This document shows positions 1-7,974 of a DNA stretch of 64,000 bases, one piece after another. The DNA is from Clostridiales bacterium (lineage in GTDB: Bacteria; Bacillota; Clostridia; Lachnospirales; Lachnospiraceae). The first letter of the stretch is position 1. Each line of letters begins with the position of its first letter. A model generated the notes under the pieces. That model was not told the DNA's origin and did no database searches. It worked only from the letters and a program-made list of their open reading frames with translations. The position numbers and the translations under genes were made by a program. The stretch lies in NCBI GenBank assembly GCA_019420275.1, contig JAHZHN010000011.1, positions 1-64,000 of the forward strand, written 5' to 3'.

Positions 1-54
1 CTGCGACCTCTTGATCCCAAATCAAGCGCTCTAGCCAAGCTGAGCCACACCCCG
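1..54 (-). tRNA. tRNA-Pro (anticodon TGG), 5' part only
   Basis: On the minus strand the sequence starts CGGGGTGTGGCTCAG and shows a D-arm and a complete anticodon arm: stem CTTGA/TCAAG around the loop TTTGGGA, so the anticodon is TGG and the amino acid proline. The variable loop, T-arm and acceptor 3' end lie beyond the window edge. A consensus promoter sits about 55 bases upstream. Confidence 0.93.
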
Positions 55-107
55 GACTATCATTTTATCTTCTGCTGCTTTCTTGCTTTTCCTCAGCAGC
101 AAAATTT

Positions 108-136
108 ATTATACAGAAGCCTTATGCAATTGTCAA
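108..136 (-). promoter_or_regulatory. Promoter of the tRNA-Pro gene
   Basis: On the minus strand TTGACA (131-136) and TATAAT (108-113) are separated by exactly 17 bases, a perfect sigma-A promoter. Transcription would begin near position 101 and run into the tRNA whose 5' end is at 54. Confidence 0.85.
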
Positions 137-160
137 CATTTTTTTTGTTTTTTTTGCAAG

Positions 161-190
161 AAAAAGCTGCCGTAATATATTTACGACAGC
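161..190 (-). terminator. Rho-independent terminator after the small acidic membrane protein
   Basis: Arms GCTGTCGTAA and TTACGGCAGC (166-190 on the minus strand, one wobble or mismatch) are followed by a run of T. It lies 19 bases beyond the stop codon of the gene ending at 209 and insulates it from the tRNA promoter. Confidence 0.8.
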
Positions 191-208
191 CGCAAGGTTC
201 AAATTATG

Positions 209-475
209 CTATTCTACTTCTTCAATCTTGTCTTCTTCTGAATCCAAATCATCATCGTCGAAGAAATCATCATCAAAATCATCATCGAAGTCATCATCAA
301 AATCATCCATATAATCCGGAGTCAAATACTTGTACACTGCATAAGCAATTCCGGCTACTGCTGCAATCGCACCGATGATTGCAAGTACCCATACGATCTT
401 ATTATCATCCTTATCCTTCTTGCTGATGATGTCTGATACTTTTGCCATTTCTAAAAAATCACTGAAATTCTTCAT
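209..475 (-). CDS. Small single-pass membrane protein with Asp/Phe repeat tail
   Basis: This 88-residue protein has a charged N-terminus (MKNFSDFLEMAK), one hydrophobic membrane segment at about residues 28-47, and a highly acidic C-terminal tail built from repeated D-D-D-F units. The start at 475 is chosen because AAGGA lies 9 bases upstream; an earlier ATG at 484 abuts the ribosome-binding site. The tail is encoded by tandem 12-base units (about 255-310), so its length may vary between strains. No function is known to me; similar small acidic-tail membrane proteins occur in Lachnospiraceae. The gene has its own terminator and follows pcrA on the same strand. The tail probably faces the cytoplasm or the surface; topology cannot be settled from sequence. 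Confidence 0.7.
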   Translation of the reverse strand: MKNFSDFLEMAKVSDIISKKDKDDNKIVWVLAIIGAIAAVAGIAYAVYKYLTPDYMDDFDDDFDDDFDDDFFDDDDLDSEEDKIEEVE

Positions 476-541
476 GCCGCTCATCCTTTCTTATGTGTTT
501 TTTTTATTATATCACTTATTTCTGCCCAATACTAACTTTTT

Positions 542-2752
542 TTATTGATTTCCTTCGACTTTTTTCAATTTTGCAAACGACGCAAACATCTTTTTGACCC
601 CACATTTTTGGAAATCTACCGTCACTTCAAAATCACGGCCTCCAGAAACAATCTCAGTTACAATTCCTTTGCCAAATTTGATATGCGTCACCTGATCTCC
701 CACATCATAGGAAAGCTTATCAATCTTCGGCGGTGCAAATGATTTTGCCTGATACGGCTTCCTGAATCGGTTTCTGCGGTTAGCAGAAAACATATCCTTC
801 TCCATCCTACTTTCCTTTTTGTGGAAATCGTGGCTGACATCCAGCAGTTCTTCAGGAATTTCGTCCACAAATCTAGAAACTTTATTAAACTGCGTTCTTC
901 CCTGCATCATTCTTCGTTTTGCAGCACTTAGATACAGTTTTTTCTTAGCTCTCGTAATCCCTACATAACATAATCGTCGTTCTTCTTCCATATCTTCATC
1001 ATTTTCAGAAATAATTGTCATATAGCTCGGGAAAATTCCATCTTCCATGCCGCAGATAAATACATATGGAAACTCCAGTCCTTTCGCACTGTGCAGCGTC
1101 ATCAAAACAACCCTGTTGTCAGATTCCTCCAGATCATCAATATCTGCTACCAAAGCAATTTCCTCCAGAAGTTCTCCAAGATTCGGTTCCTCTGCTTCCT
1201 GTTCATATGTAACGATCTTATTCAAAAGTTCATTGATATTCTCAATTCTTCCTTCTGCCTCTTCCGTTTTTTCTGCTTTTAACTGTTCTACATATTCCGT
1301 CTTTTCCAAAATATCATCAAACAATTCTTCCAAAGAGCCTCGTTTCTCCTGATCTCTAAATTCCTGAATCATATCAGCAAATGCCTGAATTTTCTTTTTG
1401 GCATTTCCCAAGGCTGCTATATGCTCTGCCTGGAAACAGGCATCTAGAAAACTTATATCATTTTCGATTGCATATGCGCTAATTTTATCAATAGTGGCCG
1501 CTCCAATTCCTCTTCGAGGAACATTGATGATTCGACGGACCGCAAGATCATCCATGCCGTTTCCCACTGCCTTTAGGTAACTTATCATATCCTTTACTTC
1601 TTTCCTCTGATAGAAATTAGTGCCTCCCACGATCCGGTATGGTATGTTTTTAATCATGAATTTTTCTTCAAAAACTCGAGACTGCGCATTGGTTCTGTAT
1701 AGGATTGCCATATTCTTGTACTCATATCCTTCTTTTGCCAGTTTGTCAATCTCCTCTGCAATCTGTCCGGCCTCTTCATATTCTGTCCCATACTGGTGAA
1801 ATTCAATCAGGTCTCCTGGTTCATTTTCCGTCCACAGTTTCTTTTCCTTCCTTCCTGCATTATTGGAAATCACCTCATTGGCCGCATTCAGGATATTTTG
1901 AGTAGAGCGGTAATTCTGTTCCAGCTTTATGACCTGAGCATCAGGAAAAACATTTTCAAAATTCAGAATATTTTTAATGTTTGCTCCACGGAATTTATAA
2001 ATGGACTGGTCATCATCACCTACGACACATAAATTTCGATATTTTCTAGCCATCATGCTGATCAGCTGAAACTGTATGGTATTAGTATCCTGATACTCAT
2101 CTACCATAATATACTGAAATCTTTCTTGATAATAGTCCAGGACTTCCGGGTGGAACTGGAACAATTCTACCGTCTTAAACAAAAGATCATCGAAATCCAA
2201 CGCATTGTTGGCTTTTAACTGTTTTTGATATTCTCTATAAATCTCCGCAATTTTTTTCTTATTGAATTCATACTGATGTTTTACCTCGTATTCAGCCGGC
2301 GTCATAAACTCATCTTTGGCAGAAGAAATTTCCCGGATAATACTCCTTTCCGGCATCATTTTGGTATCAATCTTAAACTGTTTGCAGATTCCTTTGATGA
2401 GAGATTTCTGATCGTCTGCGTCATAAATTGTAAAACTATTCCCATATCCCAGCTTATCAATATGCCGTCTTAATATTCTGACGCAGGTAGAATGGAAAGT
2501 GCTGACCCATATATGTTCTGCTCCATATCCTACCAGCTGGTCTACCCTTTCTCTCATTTCTTTTGCTGCTTTGTTGGTAAACGTGATTGCCATGATATGA
2601 TACGGATTCACCCCCTGATCAATCAGATAGGCAATCCTGTGAGTCAGAACTCTGGTTTTTCCGGATCCTGCTCCCGCCAGCAGAAGAAGAGGCCCTTCTG
2701 TGCAGAAAACCGCTTCTTTTTGTTGTTCGTTTAATGTATCATAAATTCCCAT
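542..2752 (-). CDS. pcrA: ATP-dependent DNA helicase PcrA (UvrD family)
   Basis: A 736-residue superfamily 1A 3'-5' DNA helicase used in repair and plasmid replication. Visible are the Q-motif region (LNEQQKEAV), Walker A AGAGSGKT at about 26-33, the Walker B-like DEYQDTN near residue 220, the GDDDQSIYKFRGA motif, QNYRST, and the C-terminal VGITRAKKKL motif. The last 50 residues (from VGDQVTHIKFGKG) form the Tudor-like domain that PcrA uses to contact RNA polymerase. The start at 2752 (MGIYDTL) is preferred over 2779 because GGAAG lies 7 bases before it. A TATAAT box is visible about 40 bases upstream on the minus strand, with a weak -35. It is divergent from the DUF1836 gene. A second, shorter UvrD paralogue lies at 20.5-22.4 kb. 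Confidence 0.95.
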   Translation of the reverse strand: MGIYDTLNEQQKEAVFCTEGPLLLLAGAGSGKTRVLTHRIAYLIDQGVNPYHIMAITFTNKAAKEMRERVDQLVGYGAEHIWVSTFHSTCVRILRRHIDKLGYGNSFTIYDADDQKSLIKGICKQFKIDTKMMPERSIIREISSAKDEFMTPAEYEVKHQYEFNKKKIAEIYREYQKQLKANNALDFDDLLFKTVELFQFHPEVLDYYQERFQYIMVDEYQDTNTIQFQLISMMARKYRNLCVVGDDDQSIYKFRGANIKNILNFENVFPDAQVIKLEQNYRSTQNILNAANEVISNNAGRKEKKLWTENEPGDLIEFHQYGTEYEEAGQIAEEIDKLAKEGYEYKNMAILYRTNAQSRVFEEKFMIKNIPYRIVGGTNFYQRKEVKDMISYLKAVGNGMDDLAVRRIINVPRRGIGAATIDKISAYAIENDISFLDACFQAEHIAALGNAKKKIQAFADMIQEFRDQEKRGSLEELFDDILEKTEYVEQLKAEKTEEAEGRIENINELLNKIVTYEQEAEEPNLGELLEEIALVADIDDLEESDNRVVLMTLHSAKGLEFPYVFICGMEDGIFPSYMTIISENDEDMEEERRLCYVGITRAKKKLYLSAAKRRMMQGRTQFNKVSRFVDEIPEELLDVSHDFHKKESRMEKDMFSANRRNRFRKPYQAKSFAPPKIDKLSYDVGDQVTHIKFGKGIVTEIVSGGRDFEVTVDFQKCGVKKMFASFAKLKKVEGNQ

Positions 2753-2823
2753 GCTGTCTTCCTTTCCTTTTTTTATCATAGAATTTCATTATACTACATT
2801 ACCATGCAAAATGCACCGGACAC

Positions 2824-2852
2824 TTGTCATCTTGTTTAAATAACCTTATAAT
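2824..2852 (+). promoter_or_regulatory. Promoter of the DUF1836 gene
   Basis: TTGTCA (2824-2829) and TATAAT (2847-2852) with 17-base spacing, followed 12 bases later by the AGAAGGAGG ribosome-binding site of the gene at 2875. Confidence 0.8.
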
Positions 2853-2874
2853 ATATCAAGAGAAGGAGGATGTT

Positions 2875-3483
2875 ATGGAATTTCACAAAAAACTAAAAGA
2901 ATGGATGCAGTTAGACTGCGTTGTTCCGGAAGATATTCCCAATATTGATCTGTATATGGATCAGATTACGACCTTTCTGGAGGAACAGCTGAAAAACACA
3001 AAACGCCATGAAGATGATAAAATTTTTACGAAAACCATGATCAACAATTATTCAAAAAATCATCTTCTGCCGCCTTCGGTCAAAAAAAAGTATACCCGGA
3101 ATCATATGATTCTTTTGATTTATATTTATTATCTGAAGAGTTTTTTGTCCATCTCTGATATCCAACATATCTTGTCTCCATTGACAGATTTGTTCTATGA
3201 CGATAAACAGAATCCCTCTTTTTATCAGATATATCAAAAGATTTTTGGGTCTGAACATAATTATACCGAACACATCCAGGAATCTATCTTAAAAACATTT
3301 CAGAAAGCTGAAAAGACATTTGAAGATCTCCCTGATGGCCAGGAAAAAGAACTTTTATCACAATTTTCATTCATTACTCTGCTGGGATATGATATTTATC
3401 TTCGCAAACAAGTAATGGAACAGATGATTGATCAGATGTATTACGATCCAGAAGAAGATTCCCATAAGAAAAAGAAGAAATAG
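2875..3483 (+). CDS. DUF1836 domain protein
   Basis: A 202-residue cytoplasmic protein recognised as DUF1836, a Firmicutes family of unknown function whose N-terminal part resembles a helix-turn-helix of the MerR type. In this protein the region PPSVKKKYTRNHMILL and the following SISDIQHILSPL helix pair fit such a fold. The start at 2875 has AGAAGGAGG 5 bases upstream; the longer reading frame from 2824 begins inside the promoter. The protein ends in five lysines whose codons are one arm of a perfect palindrome shared with the convergent yerC gene. A role as a regulator is an inference from the fold only. Confidence 0.8.
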   Translation: MEFHKKLKEWMQLDCVVPEDIPNIDLYMDQITTFLEEQLKNTKRHEDDKIFTKTMINNYSKNHLLPPSVKKKYTRNHMILLIYIYYLKSFLSISDIQHILSPLTDLFYDDKQNPSFYQIYQKIFGSEHNYTEHIQESILKTFQKAEKTFEDLPDGQEKELLSQFSFITLLGYDIYLRKQVMEQMIDQMYYDPEEDSHKKKKK

Positions 3484-3502
3484 GCTAAGCCTATTTCTTC
3501 TT
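3472..3502. terminator. Bidirectional hairpin overlapping both convergent stop codons
   Basis: A perfect 15-bp inverted repeat (AAGAAGAAATAGGCT and its complement around one central base) spans the stop codon of the DUF1836 gene at 3481-3483 and that of yerC at 3491-3493. On both strands the 3' arm ends in a pyrimidine-rich stretch (TTTCTTCTTC), so it can serve both genes as a terminator. The lysine-rich C-termini of both proteins are encoded by its arms. Confidence 0.65.
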
Positions 3503-3781
3503 CATTTTACGAAATACCATATCATAACCATCACTTCCATAATTCAGAGAACGATTTACTCTGCTGATGGTTGCTGTAGAAGCTCCGGTCTTTTCCGCAA
3601 CTTCCAGATACGTGTGCTTATCACGCAGCATTGTCGCCACCTCGAATCTCTGAGCCAGCGATTCTAATTCGTTCACGGTACATAAATCCTCAAAAAACGT
3701 AAAGCATTCTTCTTCTGTCTCCAATGTTAAAACAGCCTGAAATAAATTCTTCACAGCTTCTGTTCTAATCTTCTTACTCAT
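3491..3781 (-). CDS. yerC: TrpR-like regulator, YerC/YecD family
   Basis: A 96-residue protein of the TrpR-like YerC/YecD family, a small all-helical DNA-binding protein. The helix-turn-helix is TYLEVAEKTGASTATISRVNRSL at roughly residues 55-77 (quoted as two pieces: TYLEVAEKTG and ASTATISRV). The start at 3781 (MSKKIRTEAV) has AAAGGAAG 9 bases upstream; an upstream ATG adds an implausible charged leader. The target is unknown; in other Firmicutes the gene is often next to pcrA, as it nearly is here. It shares its 3' hairpin with DUF1836. Confidence 0.88.
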   Translation of the reverse strand: MSKKIRTEAVKNLFQAVLTLETEEECFTFFEDLCTVNELESLAQRFEVATMLRDKHTYLEVAEKTGASTATISRVNRSLNYGSDGYDMVFRKMKKK

Positions 3782-3853
3782 TGGCGTGTACTTCCTTTCT
3801 GAACTTCTCTTCTCACTATACATGATTAGCACGCTAAAGTAAAGAAGTATTTT

Positions 3854-5296
3854 TTATTCGCTTCTTAAGGTGACTGTTCTCTCCTGTGCTCTTACAGCTT
3901 TTAAACGCAAGAAATAATCTTTTGTCTCCGCCACTACATCTCCATTCAGCGCAAGCAATGCAACCAGGTTTGGAAATGCCATCAGTCCATTGCAGATATC
4001 CGCAATCGTCCACACCGCACTTACTGTCATAAATGGCCCGATGAATACAGCTAAAATATACAGCCATTTAAATATTGTAATTGCTATTTGTTTTCCATTG
4101 GTCAGATATTCCAAACAGCGTTCACTGTAATAATCCCATCCAAGAATGGTTGTAAACGCAAAAAATACCAGACACATCATAAGCAGAAATGCTGACAGTC
4201 TTTCCGGAAATGGAAGCCCCATAGCAAATGCTTTTGTTGTAACTTCTACGCCTTCTAATCCCATATCCCATGCGCCTGTCATTACAATGGAAAAACCTGT
4301 CATAGAACAGATAATAATCGTATCAATAAAAGTTCCAGTCATTGAAACAAGTCCCTGACGAACAGGCTCTTTTGTCTGTGCTGCTGCTGCCGCGATTGGA
4401 GCAGATCCAAGTCCTGCCTCGTTAGAAAAAATTCCTCGCGCAATTCCTTTCTGCATTGCCACCATCATGGCTCCCAGTGCTCCTCCTGCTGCTGCGCGCA
4501 GTCCAAACGCAGACTGTACAATTTCCATAAACACGCTTGGAAGCTGAGTGATGTGAGTAAGTATAATAATTACACATACTACAACATAAGTAACTGCCAT
4601 AAACGGAACGACAATCTCTGATACCTTAGAAATCCTCTTGATTCCTCCAATCACAACCAATCCTACACAAACCGTCAAAATGATTCCGGCGATTACGACA
4701 CTCCAGGAATACTCTCTTCCAAACAGAGCAATAGTATTTACATTGTTTGGATCAAAAAAATTATTGACTGCGGAAGTAATTCCATTTACCTGTGTAAAGG
4801 TTCCGATTCCGAACAGTCCAACCATAACCCCAAACACGCAGAACAATTTTGCCAGCCATTTCCAGTTTTTACCCATTCCTTTTTCAATATAGTAGAATGG
4901 TCCGCCAAGTGCATGCCCTTCTTCATCAATCTCACGGTATTTTACTGCGAGCATACCTTCCGTATATTTTGTTGCCATTCCAAAAAGTGCTGCTATCCAC
5001 ATCCAGAACATGGCTCCCGGTCCTCCGGCAACAATTGCCGTTGCACATCCGACAATATTGCCTGTACCAATGGTTGCAGATAATGCGGTACACAGCGCAC
5101 CAAAACTGGTAACCTCTCCGTCTCCATCTTCTTCATTGTGAAACACATAATGAAGTGCCTTCCCCAAATGCCTGATCTGCAGTCCTTTTAACCTGACAGT
5201 CAATAAAATACCAGTTGCCAGGATTAAAACAATCAATGGAAGTCCCCAGATAAAATTATCAATGCTCTCCAATGCCTGATTTGCTGTTGCTAACAT
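3854..5296 (-). CDS. agcS: Sodium:alanine/glycine symporter (AgcS family)
   Basis: A 480-residue secondary transporter of the alanine or glycine:cation symporter family (TIGR00835 type), with about ten to eleven membrane segments. Diagnostic stretches are FGALCTALSATIGTGNIVG near residue 60-80, GGPGAMFWMW, and FSNEAGLGSAPIAAAAA in the middle. The start at 5296 is fixed by GGAGGG 6 bases upstream; the longer reading frame runs back through the terminator and is not real. The 5' leader contains a single glycine-riboswitch aptamer followed by a rho-independent terminator, so glycine is the likely regulatory ligand and a likely substrate. It is transcribed alone. Confidence 0.93.
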   Translation of the reverse strand: MLATANQALESIDNFIWGLPLIVLILATGILLTVRLKGLQIRHLGKALHYVFHNEEDGDGEVTSFGALCTALSATIGTGNIVGCATAIVAGGPGAMFWMWIAALFGMATKYTEGMLAVKYREIDEEGHALGGPFYYIEKGMGKNWKWLAKLFCVFGVMVGLFGIGTFTQVNGITSAVNNFFDPNNVNTIALFGREYSWSVVIAGIILTVCVGLVVIGGIKRISKVSEIVVPFMAVTYVVVCVIIILTHITQLPSVFMEIVQSAFGLRAAAGGALGAMMVAMQKGIARGIFSNEAGLGSAPIAAAAAQTKEPVRQGLVSMTGTFIDTIIICSMTGFSIVMTGAWDMGLEGVEVTTKAFAMGLPFPERLSAFLLMMCLVFFAFTTILGWDYYSERCLEYLTNGKQIAITIFKWLYILAVFIGPFMTVSAVWTIADICNGLMAFPNLVALLALNGDVVAETKDYFLRLKAVRAQERTVTLRSE

Positions 5297-5391
5297 AGTT
5301 TTCCCTCCAATATTTTTTATGTGCGAACCTTTTTCAACTTCTTCAACTCCGCCAGAGATTTTGTTTTGCCAAAAAATTTTTTCCACAAAAC

Positions 5392-5420
5392 AAAAAAGAG
5401 CCGATATCAACATCAGCTCT
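5392..5420 (-). terminator. Terminator of the glycine riboswitch expression platform
   Basis: On the minus strand AGAGCTGAT and ATCGGCTCT form a 9-bp stem (one G-T pair) with a 6-base loop, followed by TTTTTTG. It lies 28 bases after the aptamer and about 100 bases before the agcS start, the expected place for riboswitch-controlled termination. Confidence 0.85.
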
Positions 5421-5447
5421 AAAGAATATTTAACACATTGCTATTAA

Positions 5448-5528
5448 GCTCTGTCCTTTTGCCTGAGAGATTAACTGCAAATGCAGCCGTACACCTTCGG
5501 CGCTCATATATGAGACTCTCCAGAGATT
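5448..5528 (-). ncRNA. Glycine riboswitch, single aptamer
   Basis: The minus strand carries the conserved glycine-aptamer elements in order: CTCTGGAGAG, then GCGCCGAAGG, then CTCTCAGGCAAAAGGACAGAG. This is the gcvT-type consensus. Only one aptamer is seen, with no second copy in the flanking 100 bases, so it is a singlet. It precedes the agcS symporter and is followed by a terminator. Singlet glycine switches in front of transporters are known and usually shut the gene off with ligand, but the direction here is inferred. Confidence 0.92.
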
Positions 5529-5875
5529 TTGTTTTGGTTGAAAACTATTTTATCTTTTATGAAATTCGCAATTTCTACTTTATACCACAAACTTCCTTTT
5601 TTCAAGTAGTTTCTCCTTATTATTTATTTTTGTACAAAAAAGTCTTTGATTTTTTTCACAAATTATCTCATTTTTTAATAATAAAATCAGAATCCGGTCA
5701 TATTTTTCTCAACAAATCATCACATTTTATTCACATTTTCTGTCTATACTATAAATATAGCAAGTAGCTAATACCCAATGCTATCTTTGCTAAAACTTTT
5801 TTTCATACTTTTTCATAATGCCGGGAACTTACCGTTTCCGGCTCCTCTCATTTTATAGAACTTTTCCCCAAAAAA
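5529..5875. other. Non-coding AT-rich gap between agcS leader and amidase gene
   Basis: No gene was found in these 347 bases. The agcS promoter must lie at about 5530-5580 on the minus strand but no clear -35/-10 pair stands out. The gap holds a nested hairpin at 5758-5792 followed by seven T on the plus strand, and a GC-rich hairpin (GCCGG.../...CCGGC, 5820-5842) without a T-run just beyond the amidase stop codon. Confidence 0.6.
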
Positions 5876-6745
5876 TTAAAAATACGTCTGACTGTAATGT
5901 TTGTTGTTTTTTCCTTTCGGATCTGAAATAAGGAGAATCTTCTCTTCTACATTTTTCAATTCATTTTTCTCGTTTCCCAGCCGGTAATATTTGGCAATAG
6001 CCTTTGCATCTGCCTCTCCAAGCTTCCTTAATTTCTCATCTGAAGAAAGAAAATTTTGATAATCTTCCGAATTATCAATGAAAGCATGTTCCACAATAAT
6101 TCCCGGAATCTCTGACAGCAGACTATTCTTCACAATGCTGTAATAATCAGACAGACTGCCATTTTCATATCTGGAATCATTTTCTGAGGTTCTTAATAAA
6201 ATTCCCTGATTCTCAATTCCAAGACTTTCAAGCTCTGCCAGGATACAGCAGGCAAGTTCCTGCTCCGTCTGTGCGTAAGAAGGCTTGTAATCTCCCTTTG
6301 CAGTTAAAACCGTGCATCCGTTATTATATCCCGCAAGTTTGCCGTCCGCATTGTTATGGATACTCACCAGAAGATCTGCCTTATCCTGTTTCGCTTTCGC
6401 AACTCGATCTTCCAGATCCACATCCTGATCTCCATCTCTTGTAAGATACACAGTCGTTCCTGGATACGCTTCCAGTGCTTCTTTCATATACTGTGCAATC
6501 TTTAGATTCAAATCTTTTTCCATGATTTCTGTTCCAGAATATTCAGCACAGGCCCCCGGCTGATCCCCTCCATGTCCTGGATCAATTTCGATCACCAAGT
6601 CATTTCCCGCCTTTGATGGGGCTGTATCTGTTTTTTCTGACTGCACTGTTTTGGGCTTTCTGACTGTTCTGCTCTGATACAGCACAAACAATACCGCCGC
6701 TATGATTAAGACGGCCGCTATAATTTTCCCTGTTTTTTTCTGCAT
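5876..6745 (-). CDS. Membrane-anchored N-acetylmuramoyl-L-alanine amidase
   Basis: A 289-residue Amidase_3 family zinc enzyme that cleaves the amide bond between muramic acid and L-alanine in peptidoglycan. Residues 7-24 form a membrane anchor, then a Lys/Ser/Thr-rich linker. The catalytic domain runs from about 50 to 245 with zinc ligands His58 (DPGHGG), a Glu in GTEIMEKDLNL (about 76) and His129 (SIHNNA), and the catalytic Glu in IVEHAFIDN near residue 225. The start at 6745 (MQKKTGK) has GGAGG 5 bases upstream; an ATG 12 bases earlier overlaps that site. After the catalytic domain there is a short charged tail ending HYSQTYF with no known domain. It is divergent from the ABC lipoprotein gene. 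It could act in spore or division wall remodelling; no evidence for which. Confidence 0.88.
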   Translation of the reverse strand: MQKKTGKIIAAVLIIAAVLFVLYQSRTVRKPKTVQSEKTDTAPSKAGNDLVIEIDPGHGGDQPGACAEYSGTEIMEKDLNLKIAQYMKEALEAYPGTTVYLTRDGDQDVDLEDRVAKAKQDKADLLVSIHNNADGKLAGYNNGCTVLTAKGDYKPSYAQTEQELACCILAELESLGIENQGILLRTSENDSRYENGSLSDYYSIVKNSLLSEIPGIIVEHAFIDNSEDYQNFLSSDEKLRKLGEADAKAIAKYYRLGNEKNELKNVEEKILLISDPKGKNNKHYSQTYF

Positions 6746-6867
6746 ACCATCCTCCATTTTATATTACTCTTCTATTCTGCACATATTGCAGTCTATTGTC
6801 AAGGTCTGGACACTTTTTGATTTTTTGAGAATATTTTATAGTACAATTGCTTTCCCAGGGAGGTCTT

Positions 6868-7869
6868 ATGAAGTTTATCCGTCCTTGTTTGCTGCTTGCC
6901 GCAGCTTTCTGTTTTTGTCTTACAGGATGCAGTTTTGGAAAAGAAAAGGATCCAAAACTTACAAAAGTTATCTTAAATGAAGTTACTCATTCTATCTTTT
7001 ATGCTCCTCAGTATGTTGCTGTGGAAAAAGGTTATTTTAAGGAAGAGGGGATTTCTCTTTCTGTTGATACCGGCTTCGGCGCAGATAAAACTATGACTGC
7101 TGTCATTTCAGGAAATGCAGATATTGGATTTATGGGACCTGAAGCAGCTATTTACCAATATAATGAGGGAAACAGCGATTACGCTGTTTGTTTTGCCCAA
7201 CTGACTCAGCGAGCTGGAAATTTCCTCGTTTCCAGAGAAAAAATAGAAGACTTTCAATGGGAAGACCTGAAAGGAAAGGATCTAATCGGCGGCCGAAAAG
7301 GGGGAATGCCCCAAATGATCCTGGAATACATTTTAAAGAAACACGGTCTGGACCCTGACAAAGATGTAAATTTAATCCAGAATATTGATTTTGCAAATAC
7401 TTCTGGAGCTTTTTCTGGCGGAACAGGAGATTTTACCGTAGAATTTGAGCCAAACGCTACTCTCCTTGAAAATCAGGGTGCAGGATACGTAGTTGGATCT
7501 CTCGGTGTTGAAAGCGGATTTGTCCCTTATACTGCATATTGCGCAAAGAAAAGTTATATCAAAAACAACCCTGAAGTCATCCAGGGATTCGTCAACGCGA
7601 TTGCAAAAGGACAGAAATATGTCGCTGAACATTCCGCTGAAGAGATTGCTGCTGTTATCAAAGAACAATTCCCTGATATTTCAAAAGAAGATCTGGTCCA
7701 AATTACCCGCCGTTACAAAGAGCAGGATACCTTCAAAGAAACTCCTGAGTTTTCCCGGGAAGGATTTAATCTCCTTCAGGATATTTTAAAAGAAGCAGGC
7801 GAATTAAAGGAATTTGTTCCATTTAAAAAACTGGTTGATAATTCCTTTGCAAAGAAAGCCGCCCACTGA
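6868..7869 (+). CDS. ABC transporter substrate-binding lipoprotein (NMT1/THI5-like)
   Basis: A 333-residue extracytoplasmic binding protein. A signal peptide ends in the lipobox LTGC with the lipidated Cys at about residue 21. The mature part has the SsuA/THI5/NMT1 hallmarks: HSIFYAPQYVAVEKGYF, then GFGADKTMTAVISGNADIGFMGPEA, typical of binding proteins for pyrimidine precursors, taurine/sulfonates or nitrate-type ligands. The ligand cannot be told. The start at 6868 has AGGGAGG 6 bases upstream. No permease or ATPase gene lies beside it, so it is an orphan binding protein in this window and its partners must be elsewhere. The gene ends shortly before a strong hairpin shared with nrdG. Confidence 0.88.
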   Translation: MKFIRPCLLLAAAFCFCLTGCSFGKEKDPKLTKVILNEVTHSIFYAPQYVAVEKGYFKEEGISLSVDTGFGADKTMTAVISGNADIGFMGPEAAIYQYNEGNSDYAVCFAQLTQRAGNFLVSREKIEDFQWEDLKGKDLIGGRKGGMPQMILEYILKKHGLDPDKDVNLIQNIDFANTSGAFSGGTGDFTVEFEPNATLLENQGAGYVVGSLGVESGFVPYTAYCAKKSYIKNNPEVIQGFVNAIAKGQKYVAEHSAEEIAAVIKEQFPDISKEDLVQITRRYKEQDTFKETPEFSREGFNLLQDILKEAGELKEFVPFKKLVDNSFAKKAAH

Positions 7870-7894
7870 TCAGCCATATCTGTACCATTCCACG

Positions 7895-7947
7895 CAAAAA
7901 TGACGCTGTGCTGAAATCAAACCTGTTGATCTCAGCACAGCGCCGTC
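7895..7947 (-). terminator. Strong terminator of nrdDG, possibly bidirectional
   Basis: Arms GCTGTGCTGA and TCAGCACAGC (10 bp), extended by ATCAA/TTGAT inside and GAC/GTC outside, are followed on the minus strand by ATTTTTG. It lies 28 bases after the nrdG stop codon and 33 bases after the convergent lipoprotein gene. The plus-strand side lacks a T-run. Confidence 0.85.
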
Positions 7948-7974
7948 TATTGATACATGGCAAAGTAACCTTAG

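Noticed and set aside
240..310. CRISPR-like short repeats (tcatcatc units)
   Set aside because: They are 12-base tandem units in frame, coding the D-D-D-F tail of the gene on the minus strand. There are no spacers.
5438..5767. Plus-strand 109-residue open frame
   Set aside because: It lies across the glycine riboswitch and the AT-rich gap on the opposite strand, lacks a ribosome-binding site and has low-complexity content.
5818..5845. Rho-independent terminator for the amidase gene
   Set aside because: A GCCGG/CCGGC hairpin exists but no T-run follows on either strand.
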